Source of the DNA: Virgibacillus halodenitrificans JCM 12304
GTDB lineage: Bacteria > Bacillota > Bacilli > Bacillales > Amphibacillaceae
DNA length: 64,000 bases
Assembly (NCBI RefSeq): GCF_001310895.1
Contig: NZ_BAZS01000001.1
Span: forward strand, 62,001 to 126,000
Reading direction: 5' to 3'
The notes beneath the pieces are model-generated. The model was given only the letters and a program-made list of their open reading frames with translations, was not told the origin of the DNA and made no database searches. Positions 36,314 to 44,329 of the stretch are shown one piece after another (the first letter of the stretch is position 1; each line of letters begins with the position of its first letter). The position numbers and the translations under genes are program-made.

Positions 36314-37945
36314 ATGGAAGATCATAAAACGGAATGGCTGCCACATCTTACTAATGAGGTTGTAGCAGATGCACATGGAAACTTGTTAGATGCTTACGCG
36401 CTTTCACTAGAAGGTTGGAGAAGAGGGTTAACACTTAGATGGCATGTTAAGGATTCAGAAAAATTTAGTGAAATGCTTACATGGTTTGTGGATAAACCAG
36501 GGCAGTTATTTTCGTTAAGTTATAAAGAAAGAACGCACTATTTTTTCCGTACAAGAGGAGATAAAGTAACTAATGAAGCTGTAATAATTGGAAAAGATAA
36601 AGAAAAAACAAAACAAACACTACAAAATGCAGGTGTGAGAGTTCCCGAAGGAAAGCAGTTTTCTGAGGGGAAAACTGATGAAGAAATTGTTCATTATGCA
36701 TCATCCATTGGTTATCCAGTTGTATTAAAACCTACGGATGGAAGCTTTGGAAGAGGTGTAATTTCCAATATTACAAGCTCAGGTGAATTGGAGCATTCTC
36801 TTTCTTATCTTCGCACTGAACTTAATTATAAGGATGTAATTATAGAGCAATATATCCCAGGGGAGGAATATCGACTTTATGTAGTGGAAAATGAAGTTAT
36901 TGGGGCAATCAATCGTATTCCACCTAACGTTATTGGAGACGGAGTTAATTCATTAAAAGCCTTAATTGAGTTGAAAAATGAGGAAAGAAGTTTAAATCCT
37001 CGATTGGTTAGCTGTCCTATCACTGTTAATCAGGAATGTATTGATTTCATTGGTAGAAAAGGATATACATTAGAAACTGTTCCTGAAAAAGATGAACAAG
37101 TATTTCTTAGTGCCAAGAGTAATATATCAATCGGGGGAGACCCAATTGATGTACTAGATGTTTTGCCTCAGGTGGTAAAAGACACAGCCATCAATGCAAT
37201 AAAGGCTGTAGATGGATTGTCGCATGGTGCAGTTGACCTTATTATTCATAATGACAGGAATATTAATGAGGCAGTGTTTGTTATAGAACTTAACCCTACT
37301 GCACAAATAGGAGCTATACTGTATCCTATGAGTGGAAAGTCCCGTGATGTACCTGCGGCAATAATTGATTATTACTTCCCTGAAACAAAAAATATGAAGG
37401 TGGATCGCACAAAAACATTTTTTGATTTTCATGATGTTTTAGACCCTTTGCAATCAAGAGATGCGAGTGTAACAACAGTAACACCTTCACCTATGGATAA
37501 AATATATTCTAAGAAATATACAGTTAGTGGAGAAGTACAAGACTTAGGGTATCACCGTGGTCTAAGAAAGCATGCTTTTGAAAGGTATCTTCATGGGTTT
37601 GTTATGAATCTTGAGAACGGGGATATAGAAGTAGTAGTCGCTGGTACTGATCCTGAAATGGTGGATGACTTTAAAAATGGATTATGGGAAGATGAGGAGC
37701 GAGCAACAGTGATAGAGGTTCAAGAAGCTACTTATGATGAGCCTATTAAAGTCGGGTTTGAAATAAAAGCAGACCTAAAGACGCAATTAGAGGAATTAAA
37801 GTTATACAAGCAGGAGCTTGAAGAAACTGAACTCGCTATGAAAAAGGCAGAAGTTCAAAGAAGAAAGTTTTATGAAAGTCTTTCTTGGAGAGCAACCAAG
37901 CCGATAAGACTAGTTGGGGCTATCATTAAAAGATTGAGTAAATAG
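36314..37945 (+). CDS. ATP-grasp ligase fused to acylphosphatase-like domain (copy 1)
   Basis: 543 residues from the ATG at 36314 (AGGAGG 9 bases upstream lies inside a longer frame from a TTG at 36290, which is rejected). The N-terminal region (EGWRRGLTLRWH) is shared by all four copies. The CphA-like ATP-grasp domain spans about 92-357 (DKEKTKQTLQNAGVRVPEG, VVLKPTDGSFGRGV, VIELNPTAQIG). The acylphosphatase-like domain spans about 400-485 (VSGEVQDLGYHRGLRKHA); the catalytic Arg is replaced by His414, while Asn432 is kept. A coiled coil ends in ESLSWRATKPIRLVGAIIKR. The ATP-grasp half should form an acyl-phosphate and then an amide, perhaps adding an amino acid to a polymer precursor. Confidence 0.8.
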   Translation: MEDHKTEWLPHLTNEVVADAHGNLLDAYALSLEGWRRGLTLRWHVKDSEKFSEMLTWFVDKPGQLFSLSYKERTHYFFRTRGDKVTNEAVIIGKDKEKTKQTLQNAGVRVPEGKQFSEGKTDEEIVHYASSIGYPVVLKPTDGSFGRGVISNITSSGELEHSLSYLRTELNYKDVIIEQYIPGEEYRLYVVENEVIGAINRIPPNVIGDGVNSLKALIELKNEERSLNPRLVSCPITVNQECIDFIGRKGYTLETVPEKDEQVFLSAKSNISIGGDPIDVLDVLPQVVKDTAINAIKAVDGLSHGAVDLIIHNDRNINEAVFVIELNPTAQIGAILYPMSGKSRDVPAAIIDYYFPETKNMKVDRTKTFFDFHDVLDPLQSRDASVTTVTPSPMDKIYSKKYTVSGEVQDLGYHRGLRKHAFERYLHGFVMNLENGDIEVVVAGTDPEMVDDFKNGLWEDEERATVIEVQEATYDEPIKVGFEIKADLKTQLEELKLYKQELEETELAMKKAEVQRRKFYESLSWRATKPIRLVGAIIKRLSK

Positions 37946-37973
37946 AAATAATTATCTATTGGAGGTAAGAAAG

Positions 37974-39620
37974 ATGAACGAAAACACAGGAATTAGTCTG
38001 CCTCAACTGCCAAATGACATTGTAAAAAATGCCCGAAAAACAAGATTAGATGCTTTTGCTGTTGCACTAGAAGGTTGGCGTCGAGGATTAAAACTAAAAT
38101 GGTATACTAAGGACTCAGAACATTTCAAAGATATGGTTATTTTCGGGGTCAATCCTCCAGGTAGGTTATTTTCTCTAAGTTCAGAAGAAAGGACACATTA
38201 CTTTTTTAGAACCAGAGGAGATAAAGTAACCAATAAAGCAGTCGAATTAGGATCTGAAAAAGATGATACCAAGGTTTGGTTAGAAAAAGCCGGTGTACCA
38301 GTCCCAAAAGGGAAAGGATTTAGTAGCGAAACAACAGATGAAGAAATCATAAATTATAGTAAAACATTAGATTTCCCACTTGTTTTAAAGCCTACAAATG
38401 CTAGTTTAGGAAATGGTGTTGTAACCAATATTAAAAATCATAAAGAGTTCTTGAAAGCAGTACGGTACGTTCGACATGACTTAGGGTACGGAGAAGTAGT
38501 AGTTGAACAGTATGTCAAAGGGGAAGAGTATCGTGTTTACGTTATTGAAGATAAAGTTATAGCAGCATACAATCGTGTACCTGCTAATATAATTGGTGAT
38601 GGCACACATACCATAGAAGAACTTATAGAGTTAAAAAATAATGAACGTAAAAAAAATGCAAGATTAAATAGTTGCTTAATCCATATGGATATAGAGATAT
38701 TAGAATTTATAGAATCAGTTGGTTATAAGTTGGATAGTGTACCCAAAAAAGGGGAGCAAATATTCTTAAGACAAAAAACAAATGTGTCGTCTGGAGGCGA
38801 CCCTATTGACGTTACAGATAGTCTTCCAGAGGAATTCAAAAAGATAGCTATAAATGCTATTAAAGCAATCCCGGGATTATATCATGCGGGTGTGGATATA
38901 ATTGTAAACGAAAATAAGGTAGTAGACGCTCCGGCAGTTGTAATAGAACTTAATCCAACTGCACAGATAGGTGGCATATTATATCCTTTAAAAGGTAAAG
39001 CACGCAATATTCCAGCTGCAATTATTGATTATTATTTCCCTGAAACTAAAGGAATAGATACAAGTAAATCTAAAATTTACTTTGATTTACCAACTGTTTT
39101 AGAGCCATTAGAAAATAGATCAGCATTAGAAGTGGAAGTCTCTCCTGCCCCCTTAGGAGAACTTGTTATGAAACGGTTTGTCGTATCCGGTATGGTCCAA
39201 CGTCATAGCTATCATAGATGGTTGAAAAAACAAGCATTAGATAGAAATTTACATGGTTATGTAAAAAATATGGTGTTTGATGAAATTGAAATAGTGGTAG
39301 CTGGGAATAGTAAATCAGATGTTCAAGATTTTAAAGGAGTAATTAAACAATACCCTCAAAACTCTAAAGTGCAAAATATTATTGAGGAAGATTTCAGCGA
39401 GCCAGTTACTATAGGATTTGAAATTGCAGAAGTGTATAATACTTCAAATTTAAAATCGGTACAATACGCATTAAGGAAAATGGAAAAGAACTTAAAGCAT
39501 ATGACTAAACAACAAAAACGCCTAGAAAAAGATAATCAACACATCTTAAATAGTACTTCATGGAAATTTACGGTACCTATTAGGAAATTTGGCCAGCTAG
39601 TAAAAAGGAATAGATCTTAA
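37974..39620 (+). CDS. ATP-grasp ligase fused to acylphosphatase-like domain (copy 2)
   Basis: 548 residues from the ATG at 37974, preceded by TTGGAGGT, 28 bases after copy 1. Same architecture: EGWRRGLKLKW at the N terminus; CphA-like ATP-grasp (VLKPTNASLGNGVVTNI, GGDPIDVTDSLPEEF, VIELNPTAQIGG); acylphosphatase-like domain with VVSGMVQRHSYHRWLKKQA. Here the Gly-x-Gly-Phe-Arg turn has become HSYH, so the catalytic Arg is His again; the Asn in GYVKNM is kept. The C terminus is a coiled coil and NSTSWKFTVPIRKFGQLVKR. Probably a paralogue with a different amino acid or acceptor specificity; that is inference. Confidence 0.8.
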   Translation: MNENTGISLPQLPNDIVKNARKTRLDAFAVALEGWRRGLKLKWYTKDSEHFKDMVIFGVNPPGRLFSLSSEERTHYFFRTRGDKVTNKAVELGSEKDDTKVWLEKAGVPVPKGKGFSSETTDEEIINYSKTLDFPLVLKPTNASLGNGVVTNIKNHKEFLKAVRYVRHDLGYGEVVVEQYVKGEEYRVYVIEDKVIAAYNRVPANIIGDGTHTIEELIELKNNERKKNARLNSCLIHMDIEILEFIESVGYKLDSVPKKGEQIFLRQKTNVSSGGDPIDVTDSLPEEFKKIAINAIKAIPGLYHAGVDIIVNENKVVDAPAVVIELNPTAQIGGILYPLKGKARNIPAAIIDYYFPETKGIDTSKSKIYFDLPTVLEPLENRSALEVEVSPAPLGELVMKRFVVSGMVQRHSYHRWLKKQALDRNLHGYVKNMVFDEIEIVVAGNSKSDVQDFKGVIKQYPQNSKVQNIIEEDFSEPVTIGFEIAEVYNTSNLKSVQYALRKMEKNLKHMTKQQKRLEKDNQHILNSTSWKFTVPIRKFGQLVKRNRS

Positions 39621-39650
39621 AAATCTTAAACTTTGAAGGTGGGATCAAGT

Positions 39651-41087
39651 ATGAACGAAAATCATCCTAATTGGTTAACTAAAGAAATGATAAGTGGGAT
39701 TAGAAGGTTTAATTTGGACGCTTATTTAGTTGCTTTAGAAGGTTGGAGAAGAGGGCTGAATTTAAAATGGTACTATGACGCTTCAAATTTGACCAATATA
39801 AAATTAGTTGGTTTTAATTCTATTGGAAAACTTTTCTCTCTTGGTGATGACAAAGATATATTTTTTTTCTATAGATCTAGAGGAGATAAAGTTAATAACA
39901 GTGCTGTGGAGATTACCTCAAATAAAGATGAAACGAAAAAATACCTAAAACAAGCTAATGTGCCTACTCCTAAAAGTATAAGATTTGACGAATCAATGGA
40001 CTTGGGAAAAGTTTTTGATTCATTTACCAACTTATCTGAGTCTTTAGTTATAAAACCAACCTTTGGCTCGTTGGGAAAAGGGGTAGTAACAGATATTCGT
40101 TCAAAACAAGATTTTCTAAATAGTGTTAGTCATATACGTGAAAACTTAGATTATAAAGATTTTCTTCTTGAGCAATATGTAACTGGAAATGATGTTAGGC
40201 TATATGTCGTTGGAACTCAAGTTGTGGCAGCATTAAGTAGATTTCCAGCAAATATAACGGGAAACGGTGTTAGTTCAATTGAGGAATTAATTCATAATAA
40301 AAATGAGGAGAGGATAAATAATCCTAGTTTATCCTCTAAGCTCATTAAAATCGACTATGATATGAAAGAATTCTTACGAAGGCAAGACATGGATTTAAAT
40401 GATGTACCTGAAAAAGATAAAGTTGTTTATCTTAAAGGCACAAGCAACATTTCTGCCGGAGGTGACTCGATTGATATAACAGATCAAATTTCCTCTGAAG
40501 TTAAAAAAGTTGCTATTGAAGCGGTTAAGGCTATACCTGGGCTACTACATGCTGGAGTTGATCTGATTGTTAATGAAGATAAAGCAACTGTTATTGAAAT
40601 TAATGCTACAGCAGATATTGCTATGCATGTATTTCCGCTTAACGGAGAACCAAGAAATGTACCAGCTAGTATAATTGATTATTACTTTCCGCAGACAAAG
40701 GGTTCACCATCAACTCAGAATAAAATCTATTACGACCATAAAACAATACTTCAATTAATCAAGAGTAGATCAATAAAAGAAGTAGAAGTTTCTCAAGCGC
40801 CTCAAGGTGAATTGTATTCTAAAAGGTATGTGTCTTCAGGGAATGTCCAAGGTGTTGGTTATAGAGATTGGATACGAAAAAAAGCTCTTCAAAATAACTT
40901 AAGTGGGTATACTAGAAACTTAAAGAACGGTAAAGTTGTAGTTGTCGTCGGTGGTATTGATAGAAAAACAGTAGATGATTTTAAAAATATTTGTCTTGAA
41001 GGACCACTTAGAGCTAAAGTTGAGAATGTTGAAGAATATATATGGGATAAGCGTATCAGGGTAGGTTTTGAGATTAGAACTAAATAA
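39651..41087 (+). CDS. ATP-grasp ligase fused to acylphosphatase domain (copy 3, canonical active site)
   Basis: 478 residues from the ATG at 39651 (GAAGGTGGG upstream). ATP-grasp domain with LVIKPTFGSLGKGVVTDI, GGDSIDITDQISSEV and VIEINATADIAMHVFP. The acylphosphatase domain reads SSGNVQGVGYRDWIRKKA and GYTRNLKNGKVVVVVGG. This is the only copy of the four in which both the catalytic Arg (VGYR) and Asn (TRN) of true acylphosphatases are present. It lacks the coiled-coil and Trp-Pro-Arg tail of copies 1 and 2 and ends right after VGFEIRTK. It may be the soluble, hydrolytically active member. It lies 30 bases after copy 2. Confidence 0.82.
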   Translation: MNENHPNWLTKEMISGIRRFNLDAYLVALEGWRRGLNLKWYYDASNLTNIKLVGFNSIGKLFSLGDDKDIFFFYRSRGDKVNNSAVEITSNKDETKKYLKQANVPTPKSIRFDESMDLGKVFDSFTNLSESLVIKPTFGSLGKGVVTDIRSKQDFLNSVSHIRENLDYKDFLLEQYVTGNDVRLYVVGTQVVAALSRFPANITGNGVSSIEELIHNKNEERINNPSLSSKLIKIDYDMKEFLRRQDMDLNDVPEKDKVVYLKGTSNISAGGDSIDITDQISSEVKKVAIEAVKAIPGLLHAGVDLIVNEDKATVIEINATADIAMHVFPLNGEPRNVPASIIDYYFPQTKGSPSTQNKIYYDHKTILQLIKSRSIKEVEVSQAPQGELYSKRYVSSGNVQGVGYRDWIRKKALQNNLSGYTRNLKNGKVVVVVGGIDRKTVDDFKNICLEGPLRAKVENVEEYIWDKRIRVGFEIRTK

Positions 41088-41140
41088 TGGATTTTAAAAT
41101 TTGATCATGATATTTACCATTATAGAATGGAGATGTTATA

Positions 41141-42196
41141 GTGAACGCGTTTTCAGAAGAAAATCGAGTTACTTTATCAGCTGTAGGAGATATACTACCA
41201 CATGGAAGGGTCTATGGGGGTACAAAGAAAAAGTCTAATTACAATTTTCATGAGAGATTCCAACGTGTTAGACACTTACTAGGGAGGACAGATATAAACG
41301 TTGCCAATCTAGAGTCTATTATAGCAGGAAAAGATATTGGTTTATCTTCCTTCCCTAAGTTTAATAGTCCTGTGGAAATTGGATACGTTCTTAAGGAATT
41401 AGGGATAGATATTGTAAACATCGCAAACAATCATATTCTTGACAGAGGCGAACAAGGCTTGCTAAAGTCTATTGAGAATATTGAAAAAATAGGCCTTGAA
41501 TATGTTGGGGGTTACAAATCCTTTGAGGATCAGGATAGACTTAGAATCATAAAAAAGAATGGATTAAGGGTTTGCTTTGTTTCTTACACTAGAGGTACAA
41601 ACTTTATTAAGGTGCCAGAAGATAAGCCTTATTTAGTAAATTCACTTAGAGAAATCTCTTTACTGAAAATTTGTAGTACCCTTAGGAGAATAAAGAGAAA
41701 CAAACTTGCTGATGTAATAGTAGCCAACATGCACTTTGGAGAGGAATATCACTTGATACCGTCAACTACTCAAAGAGAGATTTCAGCTTCTTTATCAGAT
41801 GCGGGTGCTGATTTAATCATTGGACATCATCCTCACGTTCTCCAACCACCTGAATGGATTGAAAATTCACGCGGTACAAAGACATTTGTGGCTTATTCAT
41901 TGGGTAATTTTTTCTCCGGGCAAAATGGTTTGCATCGACAAATAGGTGCAGTATTGACAGTAGGGATAACTAAACCAAGCAAAGATCATAAAGCTATTGA
42001 GATTAAGAATCCCAAGATGGATTTAACCTTTGTGAGTAAGGAAGAAAATAAGAACTATAATATCAATGTATTTAGCGATTGGATAAAAACAAATCATTAT
42101 ATTGAGACTGCCGATGCTAAATTTGAGTCTGAAAAAGTCTATTTAGACACCATAAATAGAATGCGATCTAAGATAAAAGATTTGGATATTAATTAG
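41141..42196 (+). CDS. CapA-like (PGA_cap) metallophosphatase-fold protein without membrane anchor
   Basis: 351 residues from a GTG at 41141 (ATGGAGATG upstream). The CapA fold shows SAVGDILPHGR, INVANLESI, NIANNHILDRGEQGL, VANMHFGEEY and LIIGHHPHVLQPPE, matching the metal-binding residues of calcineurin-like CapA/PgsA proteins. CapA is needed for poly-gamma-glutamate synthesis and export and normally has an N-terminal membrane helix; here the protein begins MNAFSEENRVTLSAVGDI with none, so it is probably cytoplasmic. It sits between ATP-grasp copies 3 and 4, which supports a role in a peptide-like or polyglutamate-like product. The biochemical activity of CapA is not settled. Confidence 0.85.
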   Translation: MNAFSEENRVTLSAVGDILPHGRVYGGTKKKSNYNFHERFQRVRHLLGRTDINVANLESIIAGKDIGLSSFPKFNSPVEIGYVLKELGIDIVNIANNHILDRGEQGLLKSIENIEKIGLEYVGGYKSFEDQDRLRIIKKNGLRVCFVSYTRGTNFIKVPEDKPYLVNSLREISLLKICSTLRRIKRNKLADVIVANMHFGEEYHLIPSTTQREISASLSDAGADLIIGHHPHVLQPPEWIENSRGTKTFVAYSLGNFFSGQNGLHRQIGAVLTVGITKPSKDHKAIEIKNPKMDLTFVSKEENKNYNINVFSDWIKTNHYIETADAKFESEKVYLDTINRMRSKIKDLDIN

Positions 42197-42214
42197 AAAC
42201 TTAGGAGAATTAAA

Positions 42215-43772
42215 ATGAATAATTACAAAAGTGAATGGTTACCTCATTTGAAGCAAGCAGTTCCTGAAGCTGCAAAAGGAAAAGGCACTTGTATGTACAT
42301 AATGGCCTTAGAAGGTTGGAGAAGAGGATTAGAGTTAAAGTTTATTAAGAAAAAGGGAACTGGCTTATTAAAGTCGGTTGCATTTTCTTTAAGCGATGGT
42401 AAGAATGAGCATGTATTTAATGGCTCACGCGGTGATACGGTTACTAAAGAGGCCATCAAAATTTGTACTAGTAAAGGATTAACAAATAAATATTTAGCGG
42501 AAGCCAATGTACCAATACCTGGAGGAAAGGCCTTCGCTAAAGAAGAATCTAACGATAATATAATAAATTATGCAAATAAAGTAGGTTATCCACTCGTTAT
42601 TAAACCTAGTGACTCGGATGGAGGGGGAGCCGGAGTAATAACAAATATTAAAGACCAAAAAGAAATGGAAAGCGCTCTTTTAAAGGTTAGAGTAAAACCT
42701 ATTTCAGTTGTAGTTGAAAGATTTTTTGTTGGAGAAGATTTTCGTGTTTATGTTCTAGATGGTAAGGTAATTGGTGCCTTTCATAGACGAGCTGCAAGTG
42801 TTGTGGGGGATGGGAAATTAAATATCAAAGAACTGCTAGATCAAAAAAACTCCGCGCGTCAACTCAGTCCCTTTTTGGCAAAAAGCTCTATAAAAATTGA
42901 TGAAAATATGAAGACTTATCTTCAAAAGCAAGGAATGAACGTTTTTGATATACCTAAAAAAGGGGAAAGGGTTTTCTTAAGAAGAAATGGAGAATATTTT
43001 AAAGAGAGGGATTCCATAAATGTTACTGAAAGTCTCTCCCCTAAAATGAAGAATATTGCTATTGAAGCAGTAAATGCGATTCCTGGTCTTACTCATGGTG
43101 GCGTTGATATGCTAATTAATTTGGAAAAAGATGAAGGAGTAGTTAATGAGGTTAACTCAAGGGCACAAATAAGTAATCATGTATTCCCTGTTGAGGGAGA
43201 AGCTGTAGATATTCCAAAGTATTTAATTGATTATTATTTTCCGAACAGTATTAACGATAAGGCGACTGATGTCCCGTTCAACTTTGATTTTAAATTAATT
43301 GTAGATAGCTTTGAAAAGGGCTTTGCTACAGAAATTAAAGTCCCCTCTATACCAATTGGTTTAAAAACTACTAAACGATTTGTTTTAACCGGTAGTAATT
43401 TTGATAACAAATTTAGAAAATGGGTCCAGAGACAAGCAATTAAACAAAATATAAATGGTTACGTGAGAACTATTAATCAAGATAGCATCTCAATTGTAGT
43501 AGCGGGCTCAGAACAAGTCATAAATAATTTTAAAAAAAATTATTAAACAAAATTCTCCTAAAACAACAGTTATAAAAGGTATAGAAGTTAAACAATTTGC
43601 TAAACCAGTAAAAGTTGGGTTTGAACTTAAAAATAACCAGAACTTTAAAAAACAAAAAACTAAAAATAATAATAAGAGTAAAATAACAAAAAAACAAACG
43701 AAAACTGTTAAAAAGAATAGAGAGTTACTCCTAATTAGGCTAATGAAAAAGATTATTAGGAAGATTAAATAA
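42215..43772 (+). CDS. ATP-grasp ligase fused to acylphosphatase-like domain (copy 4), frame broken at an A8 tract
   Basis: In frame 42215-43546 encodes 443 residues: EGWRRGLELKF, ATP-grasp (LVIKPSDSDGGGAGVITNI, GGVDMLINLEKD, VNEVNSRAQISNHVFP) and most of an acylphosphatase-like domain. It stops after ...NNFKKNY at 43546. Eight As at 43532-43539 precede the break. Skipping one base continues IIKQNSPKTTVIKGIEVKQF, AKPVKVGFELK and a lysine-rich tail to a stop at 43770-43772, matching the C-terminal strand (VGFE) of the other copies. The acylphosphatase Arg is kept (KFRKWV), but the Asn is Thr (GYVRTI). Transcriptional slippage, mutation or error could each explain it. ATG start with TTAGGAGA. 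Confidence 0.75.
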
Positions 43773-44329
43773 GATTTGTAGAAGCGGACCTCTTTATAGG
43801 TTCGTTTTTACTGTTAAAAATCATTGCGTTTTACTCTATTAGTTCTCTTCTAGGGTTTATGAGATTTATTAGTAACCCTATCAAGTACGATGGAAGTATT
43901 CTCTGCTTAGTGAGGTGGGGAGTAAGCCTCTTGGCAGTCGTGTTAAGAGCTACGACCATATGACAAAAATTCTAAAATGCCTAAGCTCTTGGATCTCCCA
44001 GAAAAACTAAACTTCCGTTATATCTACTGGGCAATTGAACATCCTGCTAGACACATAGCCCAAAAACTAGTTACCTTACCGTTCGGTTGGATAATGGTTA
44101 AGTTAAGAGAATAAATATCCAAATGAAAGCAATCAATCTTAAGGCATTACATAATGTTTCCGCGGTTGTTTTCGTCTTAAGGAAAACTACATCCTCAATA
44201 CTCCATGTAATGTTCGAGTCAAGTAATTAAGAGAAAGAAACTAAATTCATTTAAAAAAATGTTGAAGTTTGGTAGGGATAAGCCGATAATATAAAAGATA
44301 GTAAAAAACAACAAGGAGGTGAAACTAAA
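43773..44329 (+). other. Gene-poor 0.56 kb gap between the polymer operon and the amidase gene
   Basis: It holds a weak hairpin (GCGGACCT, 6-base loop, AGGTTCG, TTTTT near 43788-43812) that could end the ATP-grasp operon. There is also a 45-codon open stretch at 43977-44114 (MPKLLDLPEKLNFRYIYWA...) without a ribosome binding site, which looks like a gene remnant but which I do not recognise. Upstream of the amidase gene, TTGAAG (about 44261) and TAATAT (about 44286) are a possible promoter. Confidence 0.35.
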
